Counted from the first letter of the stretch, positions 16,782-26,125 are shown. The stretch is 64,000 nucleotides of DNA from JACCWP01 sp963785115 (GCA_963785115.1 CAWATY010000023.1:248001-312000), one strand, 5' to 3'. A program made the numbers and translations. Notes: generated by a model not told the origin, from the sequence alone.

Positions 16782-18194
16782 GTGAGCGAACCGCCGACCG
16801 TCCAAGAGGCCGCGGCGCGGCAGGCGCTGAGCTATTACGACTCGTGGCTGGCCTTCCAGCAGCCGTACCTCCGGGTGCCGGGGGTGCAGGCGGCCGTGCT
16901 GCTCGGCGACCAGATCGTGCTGTCGACGGCACACGGGCTGGCCGACGTCGAGCGCGCCGTTCCGCTGACCACGCGGCACCTGTTCCGGATCGCCTCGCAC
17001 TCCAAGACGTTCACCGCCACCGCCGTGCTGCAGCTGGCCGAGCAGGGCCGGCTGCGCCTCGACGACACCGCCGGCAGCTGGCTGCCGGAGCTGACCGACG
17101 GCGGCTCACCGCTCGCCGACGTCACCCTGCGCGAGCTGCTCAGCCATGCGTCCGGGATGTTCCGGGACAGCCGTGACGGCGACTTCTGGCAGCTGTGGCG
17201 GCCGTTCCCCGACCGCGACGGGCTGCGCGAGATCCTGCTGTCGGCGGACGTTGCGGTGGTCCCGCGGCACGAGCGGTTCAAGTACTCCAACATCGGCTAT
17301 GCCCTGCTCGGGTTAGTGATCGAGGCCGCGTCCGGTCAGCCGTACGCCAACCAGCTGCGGCAGTCAGTGCTCGAACCGCTCGGGCTGCGCGACACCACGC
17401 CGGACCTCGACCCGGCGCGAGCCGACGACTACGCCACGGGACACAGCTCGCTGGCGTACGCCGACCGCCGGGTCCCAATCGAGCAGGTGGACACCGCGGC
17501 GATGGCGGCGGCGACCGGCTTCGCCGCCACCGCCAGCGACCTGGTGACGTACTTCTCGGCGCACTTCCTCGGCGACGATCGGCTGCTGACCGACGCCTCC
17601 AAGCGGCAGATGCAGCAAGGGCTCTGGGCGGCCGGCGCCGAGGGTCGACGCTACGGCCTGGGGATGGGGGTGCAGACCATCGGCGACCGCCCGGTCATCG
17701 GCCACGGTGGCGGCTTCCCGGGCCACATCACCGGCACGGTGGCCGACCCGCAGGCGCGGCTCGCGGTGTCGGTGCTCACCAACGCCGTCGACGGTCCGGC
17801 CGAGCCGCTCGCGCACGCGGCTGTCCGGCTGGTCGACCTCGCCTGCGGCGACCGGGCGCGGCCCGCGGAGGCAGCGGATTCCGAGACCACGCTGCAGCGC
17901 TTCACCGGCCGCTTCGCCGGGCTGTGGGGTGTCGTCGACGTGGCGCTGCTGGGCGGCCGGCTGTTCCAGGTCGACGCCACCGCGTCCGACCCCACGGCCG
18001 AGGCGGTCGAGCTCGACCATGTCGACGACAGCACGCTGCGCTTCGCCGGCGGCCGCGGCTTCGGCTCGTACGGCGAGCCACTGCGGTACGACTTCGCCCC
18101 AGACGGCACGATCCGCTCGCTGCGCGGCTCCAGCGGTGCCACCCTGACGCCGCTGGACCGCTTCGACCTCGGCGACCGGGTCGACGCCCGGTGA
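16782..18194 (+). CDS. serine hydrolase of the beta-lactamase/penicillin-binding class C superfamily
   Basis: 470 residues. The active-site SxxK is SHSKTF near residues 74-79 (FRIASHSKTFTATAVLQL), YSNIGYALLG near 168 is the YxN motif, and GHGGGFPGH near 308 is the third HxG motif. Residues about 375-470 form a beta-rich C-terminal domain. Members include esterases, D-aminopeptidases and 6-aminohexanoate-dimer hydrolases; no signal peptide is seen, so it is likely cytoplasmic. GTG 16782 follows GAGGAGG. Its stop overlaps the amidohydrolase start by 4 bases (GTGA), suggesting a shared catabolic role (inference). Confidence 0.87.
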   Translation: MSEPPTVQEAAARQALSYYDSWLAFQQPYLRVPGVQAAVLLGDQIVLSTAHGLADVERAVPLTTRHLFRIASHSKTFTATAVLQLAEQGRLRLDDTAGSWLPELTDGGSPLADVTLRELLSHASGMFRDSRDGDFWQLWRPFPDRDGLREILLSADVAVVPRHERFKYSNIGYALLGLVIEAASGQPYANQLRQSVLEPLGLRDTTPDLDPARADDYATGHSSLAYADRRVPIEQVDTAAMAAATGFAATASDLVTYFSAHFLGDDRLLTDASKRQMQQGLWAAGAEGRRYGLGMGVQTIGDRPVIGHGGGFPGHITGTVADPQARLAVSVLTNAVDGPAEPLAHAAVRLVDLACGDRARPAEAADSETTLQRFTGRFAGLWGVVDVALLGGRLFQVDATASDPTAEAVELDHVDDSTLRFAGGRGFGSYGEPLRYDFAPDGTIRSLRGSSGATLTPLDRFDLGDRVDAR

Positions 18195-19663
18195 CCGGCA
18201 CCGGGGTGCTGCTGCGCGACGTGCGGCTCGGCAGCGGCGGGCAGGTCAGCGACGTACGGATCGCGGACGGCGTGGTCGTCGCGATCGGCGACGTCGAGGC
18301 CGAGCGTGGTGACGAGGTGTGGCATCAGCGCGACGCCGTGCTCCTCCCCGGCTTCGTCGACGGGCACGTGCACGCGACCCAGTGGGCGGTCCGACGGATG
18401 CGGGTCGACGTGTCCGCGGCCACTTCGGCCACAGAGGTCGCCGACCTGCTGGTGGCGGGCAGCCGCGACGCCGCGACCGGGCCGGACGAAGTGCTGGCCG
18501 GCCACGGCTACCGGGCGGCGCTCTGGTCGCGGCCGCCGCACAAGGACGTGCTGGAGGCCGCGCTGCCCGGCCGGGCCGTCGTCGTGCTGAGCCAGGACAT
18601 GCACGCGGTGTGGCTGAGCCCCGCCGCGCTGGCGCGGACCGGTTGCGACCACCCCACCGGCGTCCTCGTCGAGCAGGACGCCTTCGACATCGTCCGGGAC
18701 CTCGACGCGGCGCGCAGCCCCGAGACCGTCGACGGCTGGGTCGCCGCAGCGATGGCCACGGCCGCGTCCCGGGGGATCACCGAGGTCGTCGACCTCGAGT
18801 TCGCCGACAACCGGGCCAGCTGGACCCGCCGGGCAGCCGACGGTCCGTTGCCGGTACGGGTGCGCAGCGGCGTCTGGCTGCCCTGGCTGGACGAGGCCGA
18901 GGAGCGCGGGCTGCGTACTGGCCAGCCGCTGCCCGGCACCGGCGGACTGGTCGAGACCGGCCCGTTCAAGCTGATCGCCGACGGGTCGCTCAACACCCGG
19001 ACCGCCTGCTGCCACGACCCCTACGCCGACCCGACCGGCGACGCCCCGAACGGGCTGCTGCTGATCGAGCCGGATGAGCTGGTCGCGCTGATGACCCGGG
19101 TGTCGGCGCACGGGCTGGCGCCGGCGGTGCACGCCATCGGCGACCGGGCCAACAGCGTGGTGCTCGACGCCTTCGAGCGCGTGGGCTGCGCCGGGTCGAT
19201 CGAGCACGCCCAGCAGGTGCGGGCGGTCGACGTGCCCCGCTTCGCCCGCCCGGGGCTCGTGGCGTCGGTCCAGCCGCAGCACGTGGTCGCCGACCGCGAC
19301 GCCGCCGATCACCTGTGGGCCGGGCACACCGCCCACGCCTACCCCTTCGCCGGCCTGCTCGCGGCAGGTGCGCGGCTGCGATTCGGCTCCGACGCGCCCG
19401 TGGCCGATCCCCATCCCTGGCAGGCCGTCGCGGACGCGGTTCGCCGCACCGACGACGAGCGACCGCCCTGGCACCCCGAGCAGGCACTCCCGCTGGTCGC
19501 CGCTCTGCCCGCCGCGAGCGACGGCCGCAGCGGCGTACGGGTCGGCGACCGCGCCGACCTGGTGCTCGTCGGAGCTGACCCCGCCACCGTGCCCGCCACC
19601 GACCTCGCGGAGACGCCGGTGCTCGCCACCCTGCTCGCCGGCCGCTTCACCCACCGCGGCTGA
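18191..19663 (+). CDS. amidohydrolase family protein (YtcJ-like, Amidohydro_3)
   Basis: 490 residues, metal-dependent TIM-barrel hydrolase. LPGFVDGHVHATQW near residue 52 gives the HxH metal pair, AVHAIGDRANSVVLDAFE near 315 and IEHAQQV near 338 supply later His, and FGSDAPVADPHPW near 400 gives the catalytic Asp. The GTG at 18191 overlaps the serine hydrolase stop. Relatives cleave cyclic amides, N-substituted formamides and similar bonds; substrate unknown. Together with the preceding serine hydrolase it looks like a two-gene amide/ester degradation unit. Confidence 0.83.
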   Translation: MTGTGVLLRDVRLGSGGQVSDVRIADGVVVAIGDVEAERGDEVWHQRDAVLLPGFVDGHVHATQWAVRRMRVDVSAATSATEVADLLVAGSRDAATGPDEVLAGHGYRAALWSRPPHKDVLEAALPGRAVVVLSQDMHAVWLSPAALARTGCDHPTGVLVEQDAFDIVRDLDAARSPETVDGWVAAAMATAASRGITEVVDLEFADNRASWTRRAADGPLPVRVRSGVWLPWLDEAEERGLRTGQPLPGTGGLVETGPFKLIADGSLNTRTACCHDPYADPTGDAPNGLLLIEPDELVALMTRVSAHGLAPAVHAIGDRANSVVLDAFERVGCAGSIEHAQQVRAVDVPRFARPGLVASVQPQHVVADRDAADHLWAGHTAHAYPFAGLLAAGARLRFGSDAPVADPHPWQAVADAVRRTDDERPPWHPEQALPLVAALPAASDGRSGVRVGDRADLVLVGADPATVPATDLAETPVLATLLAGRFTHRG

Positions 19664-19748
19664 GCACGACCACCTCGCATCCGTGCAGCCCGATCTGGCG
19701 GCGCTCGGTCGCTGAACCCGCCGTTGTACAGCCGGGTAGCGTGACGGG

Positions 19749-20840
19749 GTGAGCGAGGCGCGGCAGGGTTTCCTGAGCGGCCTCGCGGCGTACTCGTTGT
19801 GGGGCGTCTTCCCGCTCTACTTCCCGCTGCTGGACCCGGCCGGCTCGATCGAGGTGCTGGCCCACCGGATCGCGTGGTCGCTGCTGATCTGCCTCGCCCT
19901 GTTGGCGCTGCGGCGGGGTTGGGATCGCCTCCGGGCGGTGGTGACCGACCGGCGACGGATGAGCTACCTCGGGGTGGCGGCGGTCGTGATCTCGGTCAAC
20001 TGGGGCGTGTTCATCTGGGCCTCGACGCACGACCACGTCGTCGACACCGCGCTCGGCTACTTCATCAACCCGCTGGTGCTGATCGGTCTCGGCGTGGTGC
20101 TGCTCGGCGAGCGGTTGCGGCCCGCCCAGTGGGTGGGGCTCGCCGTCGCCGCGGCCGCGGTCGTCGAGCTCACCGTCGACTACGGGCGGCCGCCGTGGGT
20201 GGCGCTGGTCCTCGCCGCGTCGTTCGGCACGTACGGGCTGATGAAGAATCGCGCCTCCGTCGGGGCGGTCGAGGGACTGACCGTCGAGACGCTGCTGCTG
20301 ATGCCGCTCGCGCTCGGCTACGTGATCTGGTTGGAGTCGTCCGGCGACGGCTCCTTCGCCATCGATGCGCCCGGACACGCGCTGCTGCTCGCCGGCACCG
20401 GTCTGGTCACGGCGCTGCCGCTGCTGCTGTTCGGCGCGGCGGCCACCCGGGTGCCGCTGAGCACGCTCGGCCTGCTGCAGTACGTGGCCCCCGTCATCCA
20501 GTTCGCCCTGGGCGTGCTGGTGTTCCACGAGGCCATGAGCACCGGGCGGTGGGTCGGCTTCCTGCTGGTGTGGATCGCGCTGGTCATCATCAGCCTGGAG
20601 TCGCTCGTGCCACGGGCAGCGCACCTCCCGCGCGGCGCGGCAGGCCCGGCGCGACCCGATCACCGACGCCGCCGGCTCCGTCTGCTGACGCCCGCCCCTC
20701 TCCGCGCTCATCCGACCCTTCCGCCACCCCCACCGCGCTCATCCGACCCGTTGCGCCACCACTCCCTCCGCGCTCATCCGACCCTTCCGCCACCACATCC
20801 TCCGCGCTCATCCGACCTTTCCGCCAGCGCCTGTGGATGA
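19749..20840 (+). CDS. rarD: RarD/EamA family permease with an atypical in-frame C-terminal extension
   Basis: 363 residues; the RarD family is normally about 290-310. Ten hydrophobic segments are visible between residues 10 and 285, with family motifs GLAAYSLWGVFPLYF near 8, VNWGVFIWASTHDHVVDTALGYFINPL near 83-109, and LSTLGLLQYVAPVIQFALGVLVF near 237. RarD proteins are DMT-superfamily exporters of unknown substrate. The last ~65 residues are Arg/Pro/Ser-rich and are encoded by the repeat array at 20702-20826, so the original stop was probably lost or overrun. The tail does not resemble any domain. Confidence 0.85.
   Translation: MSEARQGFLSGLAAYSLWGVFPLYFPLLDPAGSIEVLAHRIAWSLLICLALLALRRGWDRLRAVVTDRRRMSYLGVAAVVISVNWGVFIWASTHDHVVDTALGYFINPLVLIGLGVVLLGERLRPAQWVGLAVAAAAVVELTVDYGRPPWVALVLAASFGTYGLMKNRASVGAVEGLTVETLLLMPLALGYVIWLESSGDGSFAIDAPGHALLLAGTGLVTALPLLLFGAAATRVPLSTLGLLQYVAPVIQFALGVLVFHEAMSTGRWVGFLLVWIALVIISLESLVPRAAHLPRGAAGPARPDHRRRRLRLLTPAPLRAHPTLPPPPPRSSDPLRHHSLRAHPTLPPPHPPRSSDLSASACG
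20702..20826 (+). repeat. left array: four copies of a ~34-bp unit with core CTCATCCGACCCTTCCGC
   Basis: Cores lie at 20705-20725, 20736-20757 (variant), 20771-20791 and 20805-20825 (one mismatch), spaced 31-35 bases. The first and third cores are identical over 21 bases. The array is read in frame by the end of rarD. The same core recurs inverted at 21863-21949. A reverse half-word GGATGAGCG lies at 20834-20842. Confidence 0.9.
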
Positions 20841-20880
20841 GCGCAGCGGTGTGCCGCCGCCGCATCGGCAGGCTGTCCCG

Positions 20881-21808
20881 ATGCGCGACGACTTCCTGGG
20901 GGGCGGCCTCCCGTTCACGAGCGCCGGGGCCGCGGCATTCGGCACTTGAGCGGCGCGGGCTGACCGGTCTGGTGCGATCCGGTGTGCTGCGACGTCCGCT
21001 GCGGGGCCTGTACGTCGACGCTCGCCTACCGGACACCCGGGATCTGCGGATCGCCTGCCTGAGGACGGTGATGCCCGCGCACGCGGCGGCGTGCCGACGG
21101 ACGGCCGCCTGGGTCTGGGGCGCGGACACCTTCGCGCCCGGCGAACAGTCCCGTGCTGACCCCCGAGTGCGTGGTCCCGCACCACACGGCTCGGATGAAG
21201 CATCAGTCCGTGCGGATCGTCGAAGCAGAGCTGTCGGAGGCTGACATCACCGAGGTCGGCGGCCTACCGGCTGACCACTACCCCTGCGGACGGCGCTCGA
21301 TCTCGCTCGGCACCTGACTCGTCCGATGGCCCTGGCTGCCCTGGACATGTTCACGCACCGCGGTCTCGTCACCTTGCCCGAGCTACTGGCCGGCGTGGAG
21401 CCGTTGGCCGGCTTTCCGGGTATCCGCCAGGCACGTGAGCTGATCCTGCTGACCGAGCCCGACACCGAATCACCCGGCGAGTCATGGCTGAGGCTGCGCC
21501 TGGTGGATGCCGGCTTTCCTCGACCGCGCCCGCAGATCAGCATCGTCGACGCGTCCGGGCGGGAGATCTATCGGATCGATCTCGGATGGCCAGACCTCAA
21601 GCTCGGTCTGGAGTACGACGGCCAAGAGGACCATTCGTCGCCACGGCAGCGTGCTCACGATCAAGCCCGGCGCGCCGATCTCGACCGGCGGTTCGGCTGG
21701 ACCGTGCGCGGCGTCGGGCGAGGCGAGGTGCTCGGACGCGACCCCGCTCTCGAGCTCGCGGTGGGCGAGTGGCTCGGTCGTCGCCCGCTGCTGCCCCGAC
21801 TCTGGTGA
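20881..21808 (+). pseudogene. decayed AbiEi-N/DUF559-type (endonuclease-fold) gene
   Basis: Three reading frames in series reconstruct one protein of about 300 residues. From ATG 20881 the frame (DDFLGGGLPFTSAGAAAFG) stops at 20947. It resumes one base later as LERRGLTGLVRSGVLRRPLRGLYVD, the winged-helix region of AbiEi-like proteins. It shifts again near 21150 (PVLTPECVVP...EADITEVGGLP), and again between 21265 and 21284 into LRTALDLARHLTRPMALAALDMF, open to 21808. The last part has RIDLGWPDLKLGLEYDGQEDHSS, matching the DUF559/Vsr-like endonuclease fold. Such genes are common and often decayed in high-GC actinobacteria. Each shift is net +1, +1 and -1, so a single sequencing error is unlikely. 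Confidence 0.75.
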
Positions 21809-21838
21809 CGCTGCGACGCCTCGGCCGGCTGCATAACG

Positions 21839-21949
21839 GTCGGATGAGCGGAGGGAAGGGTCGGCGGAAGGGTCGGATGAGCGGGGGGAAGGGTCGGCGG
21901 AAGGGTCGGATGAGCGGGGGGAAGGGCCGGCGGAAGGGTCGGATGAGCG
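21839..21949 (-). repeat. right array: inverted copies of the same core, 33-bp period
   Basis: GGCGGAAGGGTCGGATGAGC plus a final G occurs identically at 21863-21883, 21896-21916 and 21929-21949, with a shorter copy at about 21835-21850. The exact 33-base spacing and near-identical intervening sequence make it a tandem repeat. It is the reverse complement of the left-array core. It lies just downstream of the polyprenyl synthase stop at 21970 and of the broken gene's end at 21808. Confidence 0.92.
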
Positions 21950-21969
21950 GGGACGGGGTCGAGCGGGGG

Positions 21970-22983
21970 TCAGGAGGTGCGGGTGACGACCAGGTCGCAG
22001 AGCGCGTCGAGGGCGGCCCGGGGTGGACCCTCGGGCAGCGTCGGCAGCAGCGCGCGTGCCTCCTCGGCGCGGTCCAGCACGTAGCCGCGGGCCTCTGCCA
22101 TGGCCGGGTGCTCGCGCAGCAGGGCCAGCGCCTCGGAGTGCGGGGCGTCGTCGCCGAGGTCACCGGCGAGCAGCGACAGCAGTCGGGCGTCGGCAGGGTC
22201 GCTCGAGCGCTGCGCCAGCAGCACGGGCAGCGTCGGCACCCCCTCCCGCAGGTCCGTGCCGGGGGTCTTGCCGGACTCGACGGCGTTGCTCGCGACGTCG
22301 AGCACGTCGTCGGACAGCTGGAAGGCGACGCCGATCCGCTCGCCGTACTCGGTGAGCACCTCCTGGTGCTCGACGGCAACCCCGGCGGTCAGCGCCCCCA
22401 TCCGGGCGGCGGCCGCGATCAGCGACCCGGTCTTGTCCGACACCACGGACAGGTAGTGCTCAAGCGGGTCCTCGTCGTCACCCGGCCCCAGCGTCTCCCG
22501 GATCTGCCCCTGAACCAGCCGGGAGAACGTCCGGGCCTGGATCCGCACCGCCTCGGGTCCGAGGTCGGCGACGATGTCGGAGGCCTGGGCGAACAGCCAG
22601 TCGCCGATCAGGATCGCGACCGAGTTGTCGAAGCGCGCGTTGGCGCTGGGCGCACCCCGGCGCAGCGGCGCCTCGTCCATCACGTCGTCGTGGTACAGCG
22701 TGGCGAGGTGGGTGAGCTCGACGACCAGCGCAGACGGGACCACGCCCTCGGCGTCGGGGTCGCCGAGCTCTGCCGCCAGCAGCACCAGCAACGGGCGGAA
22801 CCGCTTGCCTCCGGCGTCGAGCAGGTGCCGGGCCGCCTCGGTCACGAACGGTGCGTCGCTGGCCACCGCGGCAGCCAGCCGCTGCTCGATCGCGGTCATC
22901 CGGTCGCGGACGCGGCGCTCGAGGTCGGGGTCACCGACCTGGATAGCCAGACCGCCTGCGGACACGAGGACCCCCTGGGTCAA
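21970..22983 (-). CDS. polyprenyl diphosphate synthase (menaquinone side chain)
   Basis: 337 residues, trans-isoprenyl diphosphate synthase. First Asp-rich motif: LYHDDVMDEAPLRRG near residues 96-110; second: FQLSDDVLD near 222; GGKRFRPLL near 58 binds isopentenyl diphosphate. The residues before the first motif are small, consistent with a long-chain product such as C40-C45, but chain length is not certain. The first codon is TTG at 22983, overlapping nuoN; GTG 22965, preceded by AGGGGG, is a good alternative. Downstream of nuoN on the same strand, it probably makes the quinone tail used by MenA. Confidence 0.87.
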   Translation of the reverse strand: MTQGVLVSAGGLAIQVGDPDLERRVRDRMTAIEQRLAAAVASDAPFVTEAARHLLDAGGKRFRPLLVLLAAELGDPDAEGVVPSALVVELTHLATLYHDDVMDEAPLRRGAPSANARFDNSVAILIGDWLFAQASDIVADLGPEAVRIQARTFSRLVQGQIRETLGPGDDEDPLEHYLSVVSDKTGSLIAAAARMGALTAGVAVEHQEVLTEYGERIGVAFQLSDDVLDVASNAVESGKTPGTDLREGVPTLPVLLAQRSSDPADARLLSLLAGDLGDDAPHSEALALLREHPAMAEARGYVLDRAEEARALLPTLPEGPPRAALDALCDLVVTRTS

Positions 22984-24575
22984 CGGATGAACGAGCCGGC
23001 CTGTTGCGCGAGCTCGAGGACGGGGCCGGGGACGACCCCCAGCGCGACGGTGGCCAGCGCTGTCACGCCGATCACCGCCGTGGTGAGCATGCTAGGCACG
23101 GCCACTGCCGGCCCGTCGCCGACCGGGTCGGAGAAGAACATCGTGACGATGACGCGCACGTAGAAGAAGGCCGCCACCGCGCTGACCACCACTGCGACCA
23201 CGACCAGCGGCCAGGCACCTCCGGACCAGGCGGACGCGAACACCGTCCACTTGCCGATGAACCCGCTGGTCAGCGGGATCCCTGCGAACGCGAGCAGGAA
23301 GAACGCGAAGACCCCGGCGAGCAGCGGCGCCTCCCGGCCGAGCCCTGCCCAGCGGGCCAGCTGGGTCGTCTCGCCGCCCGCGTCGCGGACGACGGTCACC
23401 ACGGCGAACGCGCCGATCGTGGAGAAGCCGTAGGCGGTCAGGTAGAACAGCACGCTGGACAGGCTGGTGAACGGCGCGTCGTCGGAGCTGCTGCCCGCGT
23501 AGACACCCACGAAGCCGACGAGGACGAAGCCGGCGTGGGCGATCGACGAGTACGCCAGCATCCGCTTGACGTCGGTCTGGGTGATCGCGACCACCGACCC
23601 CACGACCATCGTCAGGACCGCCACGATCCACATCAGCGGGCGCCAGTCCCACGACGCCCCGCCGAACGCGACGTAGAAGACCCGCAGCAGCGCGCCGAAG
23701 GCCGCGATCTTGGTGCAGGCCGCCATGAACGCGGTCACCGCGGTGGGGGCGCCCTGGTAGACGTCGGGGGTCCAGGCGTGGAACGGCGCCGCGCCGACCT
23801 TGAACAGCATCCCCACCGAGATCAGCCCGATGCCGCCGAGCAGGTACGCGTTCGCGCCCGGGCTGTTGGACACGGCCTGGTCGATGGCCGCGAGCTCGAA
23901 CGAGCCCGCGAAGCCGTAGACCAGCGCGATGCCGTACAGGAAGAACGCCGACGAGAACGCGCCGAGCAGGAAGTACTTCATCGCCGCTTCCTGCGAGAGC
24001 AGCCGCCGACGACGGGCCAGTCCGCAGAGCAGGTACAGCGGCAGCGACAGCACCTCGAGCGCGACGAACATCGTCAGCAGGTCGTTGGAGGCCGGGAACA
24101 GCATCATCCCGGCGACCGCGAACAGCATCAGCGGGAACACCTCGGTGTGCTCGATCCGCCGGGTCGAGGCCTCGCGCTCGGCATCGGTGCCGGGCAGCGC
24201 GGCCGCCTGTCCGGCGAAGCCGGTGAGACCGCCCTCCAGCCGTCGCTCGGCGAACAGCAACGCGCTGATCAGGGAGAGCACCAGCAGCACGCCCCACAGG
24301 AACACCGTGGGACCGTCGACGACGACGGCGTCCTCGACGACCAGCGACCCGCGGGCGAGCAGGTCGCCCTTGACGTCGTCGAGGCCGAGTGCCACCTCGA
24401 CGGTCGTCGCCAGCGCGACGAGAAGCGTGGTCACCGCGACCGCCACCTGCACGGTGTAGCGCCAGGCGCGGGGGGCGAACGCCTCGACGAGCACGCCCAG
24501 CACCGCACCCCCGAGCACGACCAGGAACGGGAGCACCGTCGCGTACTCGACGGTGGGTGCGTCGAACTCGGTCAC
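22980..24575 (-). CDS. nuoN: NADH-quinone oxidoreductase subunit N
   Basis: 531 residues, an antiporter-like membrane subunit of complex I with about 14 hydrophobic segments. Family motifs: MLFPASNDLLTMFVALEVLSLPLYLL near residues 155-182 (with the conserved Glu), KYFLLGAFSSAFFLYG near 200, and AYSSIAHAGFVLVG near 340 with the discontinuous-helix region. Last gene of the nuoA-N operon; overlaps nuoM by 4 bases and the polyprenyl synthase start by 4. Confidence 0.96.
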   Translation of the reverse strand: MTEFDAPTVEYATVLPFLVVLGGAVLGVLVEAFAPRAWRYTVQVAVAVTTLLVALATTVEVALGLDDVKGDLLARGSLVVEDAVVVDGPTVFLWGVLLVLSLISALLFAERRLEGGLTGFAGQAAALPGTDAEREASTRRIEHTEVFPLMLFAVAGMMLFPASNDLLTMFVALEVLSLPLYLLCGLARRRRLLSQEAAMKYFLLGAFSSAFFLYGIALVYGFAGSFELAAIDQAVSNSPGANAYLLGGIGLISVGMLFKVGAAPFHAWTPDVYQGAPTAVTAFMAACTKIAAFGALLRVFYVAFGGASWDWRPLMWIVAVLTMVVGSVVAITQTDVKRMLAYSSIAHAGFVLVGFVGVYAGSSSDDAPFTSLSSVLFYLTAYGFSTIGAFAVVTVVRDAGGETTQLARWAGLGREAPLLAGVFAFFLLAFAGIPLTSGFIGKWTVFASAWSGGAWPLVVVAVVVSAVAAFFYVRVIVTMFFSDPVGDGPAVAVPSMLTTAVIGVTALATVALGVVPGPVLELAQQAGSFIR

Positions 24576-26125
24576 GGCTGAGCCTCCTCAGCGACCGCTG
24601 GCGTCACGTCGGGCGCCGGGTCGCTCACGCCGACGTGGTCGAGGGTGTCGGCCACGGCCGGGTCGATGACGTCGAGCAGCACCTGCGGGAAGAAGCCGAG
24701 CGCCACGATCACTGCGATCACCGGGCCGAGGGCGAGCCGCTCGCGCAGCCCGAGGTCGGGTGTGCCGGCGAGGTCGGGTCGCTGCGGCCCGTTCATCGTG
24801 CGTTGGTACATGATCAGGATGTAGAGCGCCGCGAGGACGATGCCGAGCACCGCGAACGCCGCGGCCACCTCGGAGTGGCGGAAGGTCCCGGCCAGCACCA
24901 GGAACTCCGACACGAACGGCGACAGGCCGGGCAGCGACAGGCTGGAGAGCCCGGCGACCATGAAGATGCCGGCCAGCACGGGCGCGGCCTTCTGCACTCC
25001 CCCGTAGTCGCTGATCGACGCCGAGCGGTTCCGGTGCCGATGGATCAGCATCCCGGTGACGAGGAAGAGCGCGGCGGTCGACAACCCGTGGTTGAACATG
25101 TAGAGCGTCGAGCCGGAACCGCCCTGGCTGGTGAACACGAAGATGCCCAGCACGATGAAGCCGAAGTGCGACACGGAGGTGTAGGCGATCAGTCGCCGCA
25201 TGTCGTCCTGGCCGATGGCGAGGATGGCGCCGTACAGCACGCTGACGACGGCGAGCACGATGACCACCGGCGAGGCCCACTGCGACGCCTCGGGGAACAG
25301 GCCGAGGCAGAACCGGATCATGCCGAAGGTGCCGATCTTGTCCAGCACGCTCACCAGCAGCACCGACGTGCCGGGGGTGGCCGACTCGGCCGCGTCCGGC
25401 AGCCAGGTGTGCACCGGCACCATCGGTGCCTTGACCGCGAACGCGACGAAGAAGCCCAGGAACAACCAACGGCCGGTGGTCTCGTCGATCCCGCCGGAGG
25501 CCGCAAGGTCGGTCAGGTCCTGCAGCAGGTACGACGGGTCGCCCGCGGCGGCGGACACCACGTAGAGCCCGACGACCGACGCCAGCATGAGCAGCCCGCC
25601 GAACAGGCTGAACAGCAGGAACTTGACCGCCGCGTACGAGCGCCGACCGACGCCGAAACCACCGATCAGGAAGTAGATCGGGATCAACGTCGCCTCGAAC
25701 AGGACGTAGAACAAGAACACGTCGGTGGCGGCGAACACCCCCACTGCGAGCCCCTCGAGGGCGAGCACCCAGGCGAAGAACGCGTTGCTGCTCCAGCGGC
25801 CCTCGTCGCCGTCCTGCCAGGACGCAAGGACGACCACCGGCGTGAGGACCAGGGTGAGCAGCACCAGGGTGAGCCCGATGCCGTCGACGCCGAGGGCGTA
25901 GTGCGCGCCGAGGGACGGAATCCACTCGTGCTCCTCGGTCATCTGGTAGCCCGCGTCGGCGTCGAACTGTGTCACCGCCGCGACCAGGCCGACCACCAGC
26001 GCACCGAGCGAGGTGCCGAGCGCGACCTGGGGCGCGAGGCCGGCGCGGCCGCGCGGCATCAGGGTGAGGACGACCGCACCCAGCAGCGGCAGCGCCGCGG
26101 TGACGGTGAGCCAGGGGAAGCTCAT
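24572..26125 (-). CDS. nuoM: NADH-quinone oxidoreductase subunit M
   Basis: 517 residues, antiporter-like proton-pumping subunit. Seen: YVLFEATLIPIYFLIG near residue 137 (conserved Glu), KAPMVPVHTWLPDAAESATPGTSVLL near 235 (conserved Lys), and AYTSVSHFGFIVLGIFVF near 310. Overlaps nuoL and nuoN by 4 bases each, so it is translationally coupled. Confidence 0.96.
   Translation of the reverse strand: MSFPWLTVTAALPLLGAVVLTLMPRGRAGLAPQVALGTSLGALVVGLVAAVTQFDADAGYQMTEEHEWIPSLGAHYALGVDGIGLTLVLLTLVLTPVVVLASWQDGDEGRWSSNAFFAWVLALEGLAVGVFAATDVFLFYVLFEATLIPIYFLIGGFGVGRRSYAAVKFLLFSLFGGLLMLASVVGLYVVSAAAGDPSYLLQDLTDLAASGGIDETTGRWLFLGFFVAFAVKAPMVPVHTWLPDAAESATPGTSVLLVSVLDKIGTFGMIRFCLGLFPEASQWASPVVIVLAVVSVLYGAILAIGQDDMRRLIAYTSVSHFGFIVLGIFVFTSQGGSGSTLYMFNHGLSTAALFLVTGMLIHRHRNRSASISDYGGVQKAAPVLAGIFMVAGLSSLSLPGLSPFVSEFLVLAGTFRHSEVAAAFAVLGIVLAALYILIMYQRTMNGPQRPDLAGTPDLGLRERLALGPVIAVIVALGFFPQVLLDVIDPAVADTLDHVGVSDPAPDVTPAVAEEAQP

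Noticed and set aside
20881..21808. Programmed frameshifting of the AbiEi/DUF559-like gene
   Set aside because: Three unrelated shift points without slippery sequences point to decay rather than regulated recoding.
21839..21949. CRISPR-like array
   Set aside because: The 33-base units are tandem copies with near-identical intervening sequence, there are no variable spacers, and no cas gene is nearby.
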